Positions 27,940 to 39,941 of a stretch of 64,000 bases of DNA are shown here, piece by piece. How positions within the stretch are numbered: the stretch's first letter is position 1; each line of letters opens with the position of its first letter. The notes beneath the pieces are model-generated. The model saw nothing but the letters and a program-made list of their open reading frames with translations, did not search any database and had not been told where the DNA came from. The position numbers and the translations under genes were made by a program. This DNA is from Neoroseomonas terrae (GTDB taxonomy: Bacteria; Pseudomonadota; Alphaproteobacteria; Acetobacterales; Acetobacteraceae): the NCBI RefSeq assembly GCF_018129025.1, contig NZ_JAAEDI010000022.1, positions 45,146-109,145 of the forward strand, written 5' to 3'.

Positions 27940-28572
27940 CTATTCTCCCGCCCCCGGCACGTCCGTCAGCACCAGCGGCCCGCCTTCCGGCGCGCTGTTC
28001 AACCGCCCGATGCTGCTGCCCGGCGCCGGCCGCTCGCCGCGCCGCAGCGCCTCGAGCAGCTTGACCGTCCGGTCGTAATCCAGGTCTTCGTAGAAATCGT
28101 CGTCCACCTGCAGGATGGGGGCGTTCACGCAGGCGCCGAGGCATTCCACCTCGGTCATGGTGAACATCCCGTCCTCGCTGGTCTCGCCGTAATGCTTCAC
28201 ACCGGCATGGTCCTGGCAGGCGCGCAGCACCTCATCGGACCCGCGCAGCCAGCACGGCGTCGTGCCGCACACCTGCAGGTGATACTTGCCCACCGGCTTG
28301 GTGTTGAACATGAAGTAAAAGGTCGCGACCTCATAGACGCGGATCGGCGGCATCTCCAGCCGCTCGGCCACCGCATCCATGCCGACCCGCGGCACCCAGC
28401 CGCTGTCGGTCTGCCGCTTCATCTGCTTCTGCACGACATACAGCAGCGGGATCACCGCCGAGGCCTGCTTGCCTTCCGGATACCGCTTCAGGATCGTCGC
28501 GATCTGCGCCTCGCTCTCCGCATCGAAGGCGAAGCTCACGGGCTCCTCGTGGTGGTGGTGGTGCTTGCTCAC
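27940..28572 (-). CDS. nuoE: NADH-quinone oxidoreductase subunit E with N-terminal His run
   Basis: Thioredoxin-fold 2Fe-2S subunit of 210 aa (cluster N1a). The four ligands C102, C107, C144 and C148 (CGTTPC, ECLGAC) have family spacing. The GTG start at 28572 overlaps the nuoD stop as GTGA and gives an N-terminus [10 protein letters not shown], a natural run of five histidines encoded by five CAC codons. A C-terminal extension of about 25 residues after the thioredoxin fold ([18 protein letters not shown]) is common in this group. Confidence 0.96.
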   Translation of the reverse strand: MSKHHHHHEEPVSFAFDAESEAQIATILKRYPEGKQASAVIPLLYVVQKQMKRQTDSGWVPRVGMDAVAERLEMPPIRVYEVATFYFMFNTKPVGKYHLQVCGTTPCWLRGSDEVLRACQDHAGVKHYGETSEDGMFTMTEVECLGACVNAPILQVDDDFYEDLDYDRTVKLLEALRRGERPAPGSSIGRLNSAPEGGPLVLTDVPGAGE

Positions 28573-29801
28573 CGGTCGATCTCCCCGAACACCACGTCGA
28601 GCGAGCCGATGATCGCCACGGCGTCGGCCAGCATGTGCCCCTTGGACAGCAGCTCCATCGCCTGGAGATGCGCGTAGCCCGGCGAGCGGATCTTGCAGCG
28701 GTACGGCTTGTTGCTGCCATCCGCGACCAGATAGACGCCGAACTCGCCTTTCGGCGCTTCCGTCACCGTGTAAGTCGCGCCCGCGGGGACGTGATAGCCC
28801 TCGGTGTAGAGCTTGAAGTGATGGATCAGCGCTTCCATCGAGCGCTTCATCTCGCCGCGCTTCGGCGGCGTGATCTTGTGGTCCTGAGTCTTGATCGGCC
28901 CCGGCTTCATCTGCGCGAGGCACTGATGGATGATCTTCAGGCTTTCCTTCATCTCGAGCACGCGCACGAGATAGCGGTCGTAGCAATCGCCACGCGTGCC
29001 GACCGGCACGTCGAACTCCATCCGGTCATACACGTCATAGGGCTGCGACTTCCGCAGATCCCACGCGCAGCCCGACGCCCGCAGACAGGGCCCGGAGAAG
29101 CCCCACTCGATCGCCTGCTCCGGCGAGATAATGCCGATATCGACCGTGCGCTGCTTGAAGATACGGTTCTCGGTGACGAGCCGCTCCATGTCGCGGATGA
29201 AGTCGGGGAACTTGTTCGCCCAGTCGGCGATGTTCTTCTCCATCCCCGGCGGCAAATCCTTCGCCACTCCGCCCGGACGGAAGTAGTTGGCGTGGTAGTG
29301 GCTGCCCGACACCTGCTCGTAGAATTCCAGCAGCGTCTCGCGCTGCTCGAAGCCCCAGAGCGCGGGCGTGATGCCGCCGCAATCCATGACGTAAGTCGTG
29401 ATGTTCAGCAGGTGGTTCAGCAGGCGCGAGACTTCGGCGAACAGCACGCGGATGTACTGCGCGCGCTCCGGCACCTCGATGCCCAGCAGCCGTTCCGTCG
29501 CCAGCGCGAAGGAATGCTCCATGCTCATCGGCGCGACGTAGTCCAGCCGGTCGAAATACGGCAGCGCCTGGATGTAGGTCTTGTGCTCGATCAGCTTCTC
29601 GGTGCCGCGATGCAGCAGGCCGACATGCGGGTCGGCACGCTCGACCACCTCGCCCTTCATCTCCAGCACCAGGCGCAGCACGCCGTGCGCCGCGGGATGC
29701 TGCGGGCCGAAATTGATGGTGTGGCTGTCGCCGCCTTCCAGCGTACGCGTCACCGTCTCGGGCGGCAGCTCGCCGATCTGCGGCAGGGGCTGGGCGCTCA
29801 T
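28569..29801 (-). CDS. nuoD: NADH-quinone oxidoreductase subunit D
   Basis: Subunit of 410 aa that lines the quinone site with NuoB; separate from NuoC here, unlike the fused NuoCD of E. coli. Motifs include [19 protein letters not shown] (with the quinone-contacting His), [31 protein letters not shown], and [29 protein letters not shown]. Start ATG 29801 overlaps the nuoC stop as ATGA; the open frame to 29870 is not used. Confidence 0.97.
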   Translation of the reverse strand: MSAQPLPQIGELPPETVTRTLEGGDSHTINFGPQHPAAHGVLRLVLEMKGEVVERADPHVGLLHRGTEKLIEHKTYIQALPYFDRLDYVAPMSMEHSFALATERLLGIEVPERAQYIRVLFAEVSRLLNHLLNITTYVMDCGGITPALWGFEQRETLLEFYEQVSGSHYHANYFRPGGVAKDLPPGMEKNIADWANKFPDFIRDMERLVTENRIFKQRTVDIGIISPEQAIEWGFSGPCLRASGCAWDLRKSQPYDVYDRMEFDVPVGTRGDCYDRYLVRVLEMKESLKIIHQCLAQMKPGPIKTQDHKITPPKRGEMKRSMEALIHHFKLYTEGYHVPAGATYTVTEAPKGEFGVYLVADGSNKPYRCKIRSPGYAHLQAMELLSKGHMLADAVAIIGSLDVVFGEIDR

Positions 29802-30466
29802 GCTGCCGGTCCCTCCAGGCGGTTCTGGTGAACCTTCTCGTCCCCGGGCAGCGTCGTCATCGCCTCCCACGGGCTCATGTAGTCGAAGTCACGGAATTCC
29901 TGAGTGAGCTGCACCGGCGCGTAGGCGACGCGCTTCAGTTCCTCGTCGTAGCGCAGCTCGACATAGCCGGTCATCGGGAAGTCCTTGCGCAGCGGATGCC
30001 CCTCGAAGCCGTAATCGGTCAGGATGCGGCGCAGATCCGACTGGCCCGCGAAGACCACGCCGTGCATGTCCCACACCTCGCGCTCGAACCAGGTGACCCC
30101 GGGCCAGATGCCGACGACGGAGGCCACCGGCGTCGCCTCGTCGGTCGTGACCACGACGCGGACGCGATGGTTATGCGTCAGGCTGAGCAGGTTGTAGACG
30201 ACCTCGAAGCGCTCGGCATTCTCCGGCCAGTCCACGGCGCAGATGTCCATGCACTGCTCGAAGGCGAAGCGCGGATCGTCGTGCAGCAGCGTCATCACTG
30301 GGATCAGCGCATCCCGCTGCACGCGCAGCACCAGCTCCGCGCCGGCGCGTTCCAGCGTCACATCCGTCACCGCGCCCTGCGCGGCATCCGCCATCGCGGT
30401 GCCCAGCACGCGCAGCGGGTTCTCGGGTGCCGGTGTCTCGGCCGGCGCGATCTCGTTCTCAGCCAC
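29798..30466 (-). CDS. nuoC: NADH-quinone oxidoreductase subunit C
   Basis: Peripheral-arm subunit of 222 aa. The diagnostic region is [39 protein letters not shown]. The start is the GTG at 30466 in GTGGCTGA, overlapping the nuoB stop by 8 bases; the earlier open frame to 30628 lies within nuoB in another frame. An Ala/Pro-rich N-terminal extension of about 25 residues precedes the family domain. Confidence 0.94.
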   Translation of the reverse strand: MAENEIAPAETPAPENPLRVLGTAMADAAQGAVTDVTLERAGAELVLRVQRDALIPVMTLLHDDPRFAFEQCMDICAVDWPENAERFEVVYNLLSLTHNHRVRVVVTTDEATPVASVVGIWPGVTWFEREVWDMHGVVFAGQSDLRRILTDYGFEGHPLRKDFPMTGYVELRYDEELKRVAYAPVQLTQEFRDFDYMSPWEAMTTLPGDEKVHQNRLEGPAA

Positions 30467-31022
30467 GGAGGATGGTTCCCGTCCGGCGGATCTTCTTCTG
30501 CAGCTGCAGGATGCCGTAGACCAGCGCCTCCGCCGTCGGCGGGCAGCCCGGCACGTAGACATCGACCGGCACGATGCGGTCGCAGCCGCGCACCACGCTG
30601 TAGGAATAGTGGTAGTACCCGCCGCCATTCGCGCAGGACCCCATCGAGATCACCCAGCGCGGCTCCGACATCTGGTCGTAAACCTTGCGCAGCGCGGGGG
30701 CCATCTTGTTGGTCAGCGTGCCGGCCACGATCATCACGTCCGACTGCCGCGGCGACCCGCGCGGGATCACGCCGAATCGGTCGAGGTCATAGCGCGCCAT
30801 GTAGGCGTGGATCATCGGCACCGCGCAGCACGCCAGGCCGAAGGTCATCGGCCACAGCGAACCGGTGCGCGCCCAGTTCACGACCTTGTCGATATTGGCG
30901 ACGACGAAGCCCTTCTCGGTGATCTCCTCGTTCACCCGGCCGATCACCGCATTCTGCGCCGGGCCCGGCGGCAGGGCCTGGCTGTTCCAGGCGACGTCGC
31001 TGCTGTTGCTGCTGCTGTTCAT
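30459..31022 (-). CDS. nuoB: NADH-quinone oxidoreductase subunit B
   Basis: Subunit of 187 aa holding terminal cluster N2. The ligands C65 and C66 (ACCAVPMIH), C130 (GSCANGG) and C160 ([11 protein letters not shown]) are all in place, as is the [20 protein letters not shown] lead-in. ATG 31022 is used; it gives a Ser/Asn-rich N-terminus (MNSSSNSSD), encoded by a CTG/TTG-like repeat on the plus strand. It is 7 bp downstream of nuoA. Confidence 0.97.
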   Translation of the reverse strand: MNSSSNSSDVAWNSQALPPGPAQNAVIGRVNEEITEKGFVVANIDKVVNWARTGSLWPMTFGLACCAVPMIHAYMARYDLDRFGVIPRGSPRQSDVMIVAGTLTNKMAPALRKVYDQMSEPRWVISMGSCANGGGYYHYSYSVVRGCDRIVPVDVYVPGCPPTAEALVYGILQLQKKIRRTGTILRG

Positions 31023-31029
31023 GGGCGCG

Positions 31030-31398
31030 TTACTCCCAGTCCAGGGCGCCCTTGCGCCATTCGTAGAGGAACCCAACCGTCAAGACGAAGAGGAAGCCCA
31101 TCATCGAGCCGAAGCCGAGCCAGCCGATGTCGCCCAGCGCGATCGCCCAGGGGAACAGGAAGGCCACTTCCAGGTCAAAGATGATGAACAGGATGGCCAC
31201 CAGGTAGAACCGGACGTCGAAGCGGTGCCGCGTATCCTCGAACGGTGCGAAGCCGCATTCGTAGGTCGAGAGCTTCTCCGCATAGGGCTTCTGCCGCGCC
31301 GCAAGATAGGCGCCGCCCACCATGGCGGCGGCGATGCCGCCCGCGATCCCCAGGAAGACGAGGATCGGGAAGTAATCGGCCAGCGCCAGCTGGGTCAT
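31030..31398 (-). CDS. nuoA: NADH-quinone oxidoreductase subunit A
   Basis: First gene of the complex I operon, 122 aa, three membrane helices. The conserved loop [40 protein letters not shown] is present. ATG 31398 ([17 protein letters not shown]) is chosen over the 11-residue longer frame. All fourteen nuo genes follow in the order A-B-C-D-E-F-G-H-I-J-K-L-M-N with gaps of at most 13 bp and no inserted ORFs. A small hairpin (31413-31431, GCCCG/CGGGC) sits in its leader. Confidence 0.97.
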   Translation of the reverse strand: MTQLALADYFPILVFLGIAGGIAAAMVGGAYLAARQKPYAEKLSTYECGFAPFEDTRHRFDVRFYLVAILFIIFDLEVAFLFPWAIALGDIGWLGFGSMMGFLFVLTVGFLYEWRKGALDWE

Positions 31399-31570
31399 GG
31401 GAACCTCAGTGCATGCGCCCGAACCGGGCATGAGTCGTGCCGCGCTTCGGCATCATGCCGCAGCGCAGCGCGGCCGCACATTACCCCCGCAGCCGCGGCT
31501 TCGCCATAGGGTGAAAGACAATGAAATCAAGTGCGAACGGTTCGCAACTGGCTCTCAACGGGCCAAAACG

Positions 31571-31604
31571 AAAGCGGCGTCCAGGTGACCCTGGACGCCG
31601 CTTT
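31571..31604 (-). terminator. Terminator of the tRNA-Val/tRNA-Asp transcript
   Basis: A perfect 15-bp stem (31571-31585 with 31590-31604, arms starting AAAGCGGCGTCCAGG) with a TGAC tetraloop, flanked by A/T on both sides. It lies 15 bp beyond the encoded CCA of tRNA-Asp and could also work on the plus strand. Confidence 0.85.
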
Positions 31605-31621
31605 TCGATGACTGTCGATGG

Positions 31622-31695
<74 letters not shown>

Positions 31696-31858
31696 GTGGC
31701 CTCGACAGGAGGCGGGGGATACGGGCAGCGGCGATGATAGTCAAGCAGGCGTGTGCCGCGATTCTGCAATGGGATGGAGAATACTGGGGATGGTTCGGAA
31801 GCGATGCATCGCGAGCTGCGTTTGGATCGTCTCCGCGCCCGCCAGGGCGCGGAGACAA

Positions 31859-31931
31859 TGGGCGCTGACGGGATCGAACCGCCGACATCCTGCGTGTAAA
31901 GCAGGCGCTCTACCAGCTGAGCTAAGCGCCC
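31859..31931 (-). tRNA. tRNA-Val (TAC)
   Basis: Minus-strand cloverleaf starting GGGCGCTTAGCTCAGCTGG, anticodon stem CCTGC/GCAGG around TTTACAC (anticodon TAC), T-loop TTCGATC and acceptor GGGCGCT/AGCGCCC. The discriminator is A; CCA is not encoded. It lies 163 bp upstream of tRNA-Asp on the same strand. Confidence 0.95.
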
Positions 31932-31950
31932 CTACCCTTCCTCATAACAC

Positions 31951-31977
31951 GAAAGGCCGGTCCTTGCAGACCGGCCT
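31951..31977 (-). terminator. Terminator downstream of hupB
   Basis: Nine-bp stem AGGCCGGTC/GACCGGCCT (31954-31962 with 31969-31977) with a six-base loop; on the minus strand it is followed only by TTTCG, so it is a weak terminator that may let transcription reach the tRNAs. Confidence 0.5.
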
Positions 31978-32007
31978 CGCGTGCAACACTGCCGGGACCG
32001 GCAGAAA

Positions 32008-32283
32008 TCAGTTCACGGCGTCCTTCAGGCCCTTGCCGGCCTTAAAGCGCACGGTGGTGCTGGCCGGGATCTTGATCTCCTCGCCGGTGCGCGGGTTGCG
32101 ACCCTTTCCGGCCTTGCGCTTGGAGGTCGAGAAAGTCCCGAAGCCCACGAGGCGAACCTCGCCACCCTTCTTGGCAAGCGCCTTCTCGATCGCGGAGAAC
32201 ACCGCGTCCACGACATCGCCAGTCTTCGCCTTCGGCAGATCGGTCGCCTCGGCGACGGCGCTGATGAGGTCCTGCTTGTTCAC
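32008..32283 (-). CDS. hupB: DNA-binding protein HU
   Basis: Histone-like nucleoid protein of 91 aa, the standard HU length. It begins [29 protein letters not shown] and contains the DNA-binding arm [27 protein letters not shown]. The start is GTG 32283 with a strong GGAGGGG 8 nt upstream; the open frame to 32439 runs through the promoter. It follows clpP-clpX-lon on the same strand, a widely conserved order. Confidence 0.96.
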   Translation of the reverse strand: MNKQDLISAVAEATDLPKAKTGDVVDAVFSAIEKALAKKGGEVRLVGFGTFSTSKRKAGKGRNPRTGEEIKIPASTTVRFKAGKGLKDAVN

Positions 32284-32345
32284 TGGGTATCCCCTCCGTT
32301 GGTGCGGATGACGGGCCGGCGAGTCGGCCGGCCATGTCGGGGCGG

Positions 32346-32375
32346 AGACTAGGAGCGCAGCTTTCCTACCGTCAA
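32346..32375 (-). promoter_or_regulatory. Putative housekeeping promoter of hupB
   Basis: On the minus strand TTGACG (32375-32370) and TAGTCT (32351-32346) with an 18-bp spacer would give a leader of about 55 nt before the hupB GTG. The -35 is a good match, the -10 is weak. Confidence 0.35.
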
Positions 32376-32460
32376 CGAGGAGCACCGGATTCGCGGCGGA
32401 AAACCGCCATTTGCGGCGCTTCATGCGGCAAGGATGCAACGGAGGACTGACATTTTCACG

Positions 32461-32495
32461 AAAACCCCCGGCGAATCGTAGCTTCGCCGGGGGTT
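32461..32495 (-). terminator. Rho-independent terminator of lon
   Basis: Thirteen-bp stem AACCCCCGGCGAA/TTCGCCGGGGGTT (32463-32475 with 32483-32495), seven-base loop, followed on the minus strand by TT then CGTG. It lies 28 bp after the lon stop. Confidence 0.8.
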
Positions 32496-32523
32496 CCGCA
32501 GGCTTAACGGAGGTGCGACTCGG

Positions 32524-34929
<2,406 letters not shown>

Positions 34930-35005
34930 GTGACCTCACTAGGGACAGTCGGCACCCGGCCCGCCCAAAGGCGGCACGGGCGGGGCGCCACGGCTTCATC
35001 AGGGG

Positions 35006-35034
35006 ATGTTGGGCCCCCAGGGCGCCCGCTCAAG
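35006..35034 (-). promoter_or_regulatory. Putative sigma-32-type promoter of lon
   Basis: Minus-strand CTTGAGC (35034-35028), 14-bp spacer, CCCAACAT (35013-35006), resembling the heat-shock consensus CTTGAAA/CCCCATnT. Start would be about 70 nt upstream of lon. A 9-bp GC hairpin without U-run (35042-35065) lies between it and clpX. Confidence 0.35.
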
Positions 35035-35072
35035 ATCTTGACAGGGCGCCGCGCGGGGCGCCCTGCAGGGCT

Positions 35073-36329
<1,257 letters not shown>

Positions 36330-36340
36330 GCGGTCTCCGT

Positions 36341-36362
36341 GTTCCCCGCAAGTACGGGGAAC
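36341..36362. repeat. Inverted repeat in the clpX leader
   Basis: GTTCCCCG (36341-36348) and CGGGGAAC (36355-36362) form a perfect 8-bp hairpin with a six-base loop just ahead of the clpX Shine-Dalgarno region. No U-run follows, so it is not an intrinsic terminator; an operator or mRNA-stability element is possible. Confidence 0.6.
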
Positions 36363-36429
36363 TGCAACAGGAATGTAGCCCCCGGGCGCCCGGGGGGAAA
36401 GCGAAACACGGCCCGGGCGGCCGCGGGCC

Positions 36430-37077
36430 TCACGCCTTCGTAATCTCCGAGGCCGGCACCGGGCGCTCCTCGACCACATGGTCGATCAGCCCGAAATCCC
36501 GCGCTTCTTCGGCCGACATGTAGGTGTCGCGCTCCAACTTACGCTCGATCGCCTCGATCGGCTGGCCGGTGTGCTTCACGTAGATCTCGTTCAGACGCTG
36601 CCGCAGCTTCAGGATCTCGCGGGCCTGGATCTCGATGTCCGTTGCCTGGCCCTGCGCCCCGCCGGAAGGCTGGTGCACCATGATGCGGCTGTTCGGCAGG
36701 CCATACCGCTTGCCCTTGGCCCCTGCCGTCAGCAGCAGGGAGCCCATCGAGGCCGCCTGTCCGATGCAGACCGTGCTGACCGGCGCGCGGATGTACTGCA
36801 TGGTGTCGTACATCGCGAGGCCGGCGGAAACCACGCCACCCGGAGAATTGATATAGAAAGCGATGTCCTTCCCCGGGTTCTCACTTTCAAGGAAGAGCAG
36901 CTGGGCACAAATCAGGGAAGAAACCTGATCGAAAACCGGCCCGGTCAGGAAGATGATGCGTTCCTTGAGCAGTCGCGAATAAATGTCGAAGGCGCGCTCG
37001 CCGCGAGCTGTCTGCTCGATGACCATCGGAACAAGAGAATTGTTGTAGACTTCGACCGGGTCACGATCCCGAATCAT
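36430..37077 (-). CDS. clpP: ATP-dependent Clp protease proteolytic subunit
   Basis: Serine protease subunit of 215 aa. The triad is S110 (GQAASMG), H135 (MVHQPSGG) and D184 (ERDTYMS), with the same 25 and 49 residue spacings as E. coli S97/H122/D171. NSPGG at 78-81 forms the oxyanion region. It starts at ATG 37077 with a short leader. The trigger factor gene often found upstream is absent here; a metallo-hydrolase gene lies there instead. Codon use around 36840-37070 is less GC-rich than average. Confidence 0.98.
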   Translation of the reverse strand: MIRDRDPVEVYNNSLVPMVIEQTARGERAFDIYSRLLKERIIFLTGPVFDQVSSLICAQLLFLESENPGKDIAFYINSPGGVVSAGLAMYDTMQYIRAPVSTVCIGQAASMGSLLLTAGAKGKRYGLPNSRIMVHQPSGGAQGQATDIEIQAREILKLRQRLNEIYVKHTGQPIEAIERKLERDTYMSAEEARDFGLIDHVVEERPVPASEITKA

Positions 37078-37171
37078 GGTGATGTCCTTTCGTCCCGGCG
37101 GCGCCGAATCAGCCGGCCGTGTTCGTGGCGAATGTGGGGCATACCCCGGCCCCGTGAAAGCCCCGCCTGTT

Positions 37172-37990
37172 TCAGGCCAGGGTCAGAACCATGCCGTCAT
37201 GCCCCGGCTCGACCCCGTGCGGCAGATTGGCGATCAACCAGCCATAGTCGAGGTCGGGGCCCATATGCGTGAGCACCGTGCGGCGCGGCCGCAGGATCTG
37301 CACCCATTCCAGCACCTGCGCCAGATTGGCATGCACTGTATGAGGGCGGCGCTGGAAGCATCCCACCACCCAGGTATCCAGCCCATGAAGCAGCGCTAGG
37401 CTTCGCTCCGGCAGTCGCACGAGGTCGGTGGAATAGGCAAAATCCCCGATCCGCAACCCCAGCGTGTCCATCACCGCATGATCCTGCAGGAAGGTCTGCA
37501 CCTGGTGCCCGGCCATCTCCAGCGCGTCGCCGGCCCGCAGCCGCGCCGGCTCGACCGCCGGGCGGAAGAACACGGGCCCGGTCGAGGGCAGGAAGGCATA
37601 GTCGAAACGCTGCTTCAGGATGGCGAGGGTCCGCTCAGTGCCGAACGCCTCCAGCGGGCGTCCGGCCAGGCGGTTCAGAATCCTGATCTCATCCAGGCCC
37701 ATGACATGGTCCGCGTGGTCATGCGTGTAAAGGACCGCATCGATCGCCGGTACGCCGCAGGCGAGGAGCTGGGACCGTAGGTCCGGTCCCGTATCCACCA
37801 ACAGCCGCCCGGCCCCCGGCCCCTCGATCAGGATGGACGACCGGGTCCGCCTGTTCCGCGGATCGGCGGAGTTGCATGCGCCCCACCACCCCTTCCCGTC
37901 CTCGCCGCCGATCTGTGGCACCCCGGCCGACCCGCCGCAGCCCAGAAGCGTGACCGTCAGGCGCGGGACGCCGGCCGCAGGCGCGCTCAC
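37172..37990 (-). CDS. MBL-fold metallo-hydrolase (PhnP-like)
   Basis: A 272-aa metallo-beta-lactamase-fold hydrolase. Zinc ligands lie in HDHADH ([10 protein letters not shown], near 89-95), followed by DTGPDLR before it and [10 protein letters not shown] near the C-terminus. The opening [19 protein letters not shown] is characteristic of the PhnP/cyclic-phosphodiesterase-like group that accompanies metG-tatD in Alphaproteobacteria. The ATG overlaps the stop of the upstream gene as ATGA. The natural substrate is unknown. Confidence 0.85.
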   Translation of the reverse strand: MSAPAAGVPRLTVTLLGCGGSAGVPQIGGEDGKGWWGACNSADPRNRRTRSSILIEGPGAGRLLVDTGPDLRSQLLACGVPAIDAVLYTHDHADHVMGLDEIRILNRLAGRPLEAFGTERTLAILKQRFDYAFLPSTGPVFFRPAVEPARLRAGDALEMAGHQVQTFLQDHAVMDTLGLRIGDFAYSTDLVRLPERSLALLHGLDTWVVGCFQRRPHTVHANLAQVLEWVQILRPRRTVLTHMGPDLDYGWLIANLPHGVEPGHDGMVLTLA

Positions 37991-39132
37991 CGCCGCCCTG
38001 CCGCGCCGGCAATGGCGGTGCGCACCGCCGCGTCCTCCGTCGCCAGACGTTCCGGCAACCCGGTGCGGAACCAGGCCATGTTATGGGCCACCACCGGACG
38101 CAATTCGGCGACCAAGGCCCGAAGCGCGGCCTCGGGCAGCAACATCAGCCGGTCGAACTCCGCGAGCACGGTCCGCATCCGTTGCGTCGGGTCGGGGATG
38201 GCGTCGTACTCCTCGTGCAACAGCGGCTCGAAAGTTCGGAAGCCGTAGCGCCGCAGCAGGGCGAGGGTGCCGGGAAGGCCGGCAACGAGCATGGGGTGAC
38301 CGGCCATGAGCGGCTTCAGGCTCTTCTCGGTGAACCGGCACACGCCGGCGGTATCGAAATCGGTCTCGGTCACGAAGGAGAAGGCGGTCGTTTCGTACCA
38401 CCCTGTCTCCCACCCGAAGACATGCCCTTGCCGCTGTGTCTCCGGCAAGGTCAAGGGCAGGCGGGGCGCGAGGCTGCGGAACGCCGCCATCTCCTGCGGG
38501 AAGCGCCTCTCCCAGCGTGGCGGCAGCACGGGTTCCGACACCGGTTGCAACGCGCTGACGAGTCCTCTGCCGAGGGCACCTGTTGCGTGAAGATATCCCA
38601 GCAAGACAACGCGATGCGGCGTTATTCTCCTGTTGAGGCATAGGAAGCGCGCATCGTCGGTGCCCGTCCACCCCGGGGGCGAGGGCGGGGACCTCCTGGC
38701 CCGCGCGGCCAGTACGCGCAGATGCGCATGCATGACATGCACGGCAAATCCGGTGCGGCCGCTTTCCGTGCACCAGGCCGCATAGGGCGCGGCAAAATCC
38801 ACATTCTGGGTCAGGTACACACAGCGTCCGGCACCGACCCCGGCGGCCTCGACCCGTCCGTGCAGGTCGCGGGCGATATCGAGATGGAAGGGCCGCCCTT
38901 CCCGCGTGCTGTCGAACAGCAGCGCCGCGCCGCGATCCAGGGCGTCCCGCACCGCCGGCATAGCCAGGGCGTCTGCCAGGTTGGCGCCGACAGACCGGCT
39001 GAAATCGGCATTGACGACGATGACCTCCGCCCCGCCCGCCGCCACCTGGCGATATGCATCGCCAAGGTCGACGCCCTCCGGCGGAAAGGCCCGCTTGGGC
39101 GAGAGCGAGTGAACGCGGATGGCGTCGCTCAT
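37987..39132 (-). CDS. Unrecognised protein, possible glycosyltransferase-fold
   Basis: A 381-aa soluble protein I do not recognise with certainty. No signal peptide or membrane segment is seen. The N-terminal half contains GAALLFDSTREG near 68-79 and CVYLTQN at 104-110. The second half has CLNRRITPHR at 165-174, TETDFD at 255-260, TEKSLKPL at 268-275, GFRTF at 297-301 and EEYD at 307-310. The TEK...KP(L/I)...G(F)xTF...ExYD pattern recalls the C-terminal donor-binding half of fucosyltransferase-like (GT10-type) proteins, so sugar transfer is a guess. It sits inside the otherwise standard tatD-MBL pair, overlapping the MBL gene by 4 bp and 31 bp from tatD, so it is probably cotranscribed. Confidence 0.7.
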   Translation of the reverse strand: MSDAIRVHSLSPKRAFPPEGVDLGDAYRQVAAGGAEVIVVNADFSRSVGANLADALAMPAVRDALDRGAALLFDSTREGRPFHLDIARDLHGRVEAAGVGAGRCVYLTQNVDFAAPYAAWCTESGRTGFAVHVMHAHLRVLAARARRSPPSPPGWTGTDDARFLCLNRRITPHRVVLLGYLHATGALGRGLVSALQPVSEPVLPPRWERRFPQEMAAFRSLAPRLPLTLPETQRQGHVFGWETGWYETTAFSFVTETDFDTAGVCRFTEKSLKPLMAGHPMLVAGLPGTLALLRRYGFRTFEPLLHEEYDAIPDPTQRMRTVLAEFDRLMLLPEAALRALVAELRPVVAHNMAWFRTGLPERLATEDAAVRTAIAGAAGRR

Positions 39133-39163
39133 CGCGCGCGCCCCGATAGCCCAGGGCCGGCGT

Positions 39164-39937
39164 TCAACGCGCCTTCGCGAACAGGCGCATGAAGTTCGCC
39201 GTCGTCAGCGTCTCCAATGCGGCGGTGTCCATCTGCCGCACCTCCGCCAGCACCTTCGCGGTATGCGCCACCATCGCAGGCTCGCAGCGCTTGCCCCGGA
39301 AGGGCACTGGCGCGAGGTAGGGCGAATCCGTCTCCACCAGCAGCCGGTCGGCCGGGAGATCCCGGGCGATGTCGCGAATCTCCTGGCTCCTCGGGAAGGT
39401 CAGGATACCTGAAAACGAAATGTATCCTCCCATTTCAACCGATTCTTCAGCCAGTTGCCGCCCGCTGCTGAAGCAATGCAGGAGAAAATCGAAATCGCCG
39501 CCCGTCTCCCGCTCCTCCCGCAGGATCGCCAGGATGTCGTCATCCGCGTCCCGCGCATGGATCGCCAGCGGCAGCCCGGCCAGCCGCGCCGCGCGGATGT
39601 GCCGACGAAAGTTCTCCGCCTGCGCGTCCCGCGGCGCCTTGTCATAGAAATAGTCGAGCCCGCTTTCCCCAATGCCGATTACGCGCGGATGATCCGCCTC
39701 CGCCGCGATGGCTTCGGCTGTCGGCAGGTCGCCTTCCCCGGCATTGTGCGGATGGATGCCGACCGTGCCCCAGACCTCTGGGAACCGCTCCGTCAACGCC
39801 TTCACGGCCGCCGCCTGCGACATCCGCGTGCCGATCGTGACCATCCGGTCGACCCCCGCCTCCTTCGCGCGGGCCACGATGTCGTCGATCTCGGCCTCGC
39901 TGAAGTAGTCCAGGTGGCAATGGCTATCGATCAGCAT
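39164..39937 (-). CDS. tatD: TatD family metal-dependent DNase
   Basis: TIM-barrel metal hydrolase of 257 aa with 3'-5' DNase activity in the family. Ligand motifs are DSHCHLD at 4-10, GESGLDYFYD, the His of AIHARDADDD, HCFSSG, and VETDSPYLAPVPFRGKRCEP. ATG 39937 gives the canonical N-terminus and is 4 bp from the metG stop. A patch encoding roughly residues 162-178 (39401-39455) uses many A/T-ending codons, unlike its surroundings. Confidence 0.95.
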   Translation of the reverse strand: MLIDSHCHLDYFSEAEIDDIVARAKEAGVDRMVTIGTRMSQAAAVKALTERFPEVWGTVGIHPHNAGEGDLPTAEAIAAEADHPRVIGIGESGLDYFYDKAPRDAQAENFRRHIRAARLAGLPLAIHARDADDDILAILREERETGGDFDFLLHCFSSGRQLAEESVEMGGYISFSGILTFPRSQEIRDIARDLPADRLLVETDSPYLAPVPFRGKRCEPAMVAHTAKVLAEVRQMDTAALETLTTANFMRLFAKAR

Positions 39938-39941
39938 GGCG

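Noticed and set aside
28546..28560. GTG trinucleotide repeat as a microsatellite or phase-variable tract
   Set aside because: Only five units, in frame, encoding the His run of NuoE; length change would not shift the frame.
30998..31020. CTG/TTG trinucleotide-like tract at the nuoB start
   Set aside because: Codes for Ser/Asn at the NuoB N-terminus; too short and imperfect to be a real repeat locus.
35042..35065. 9-bp GC hairpin between clpX and lon as a terminator
   Set aside because: No U-run follows on the minus strand; may only be a GC-rich chance palindrome.
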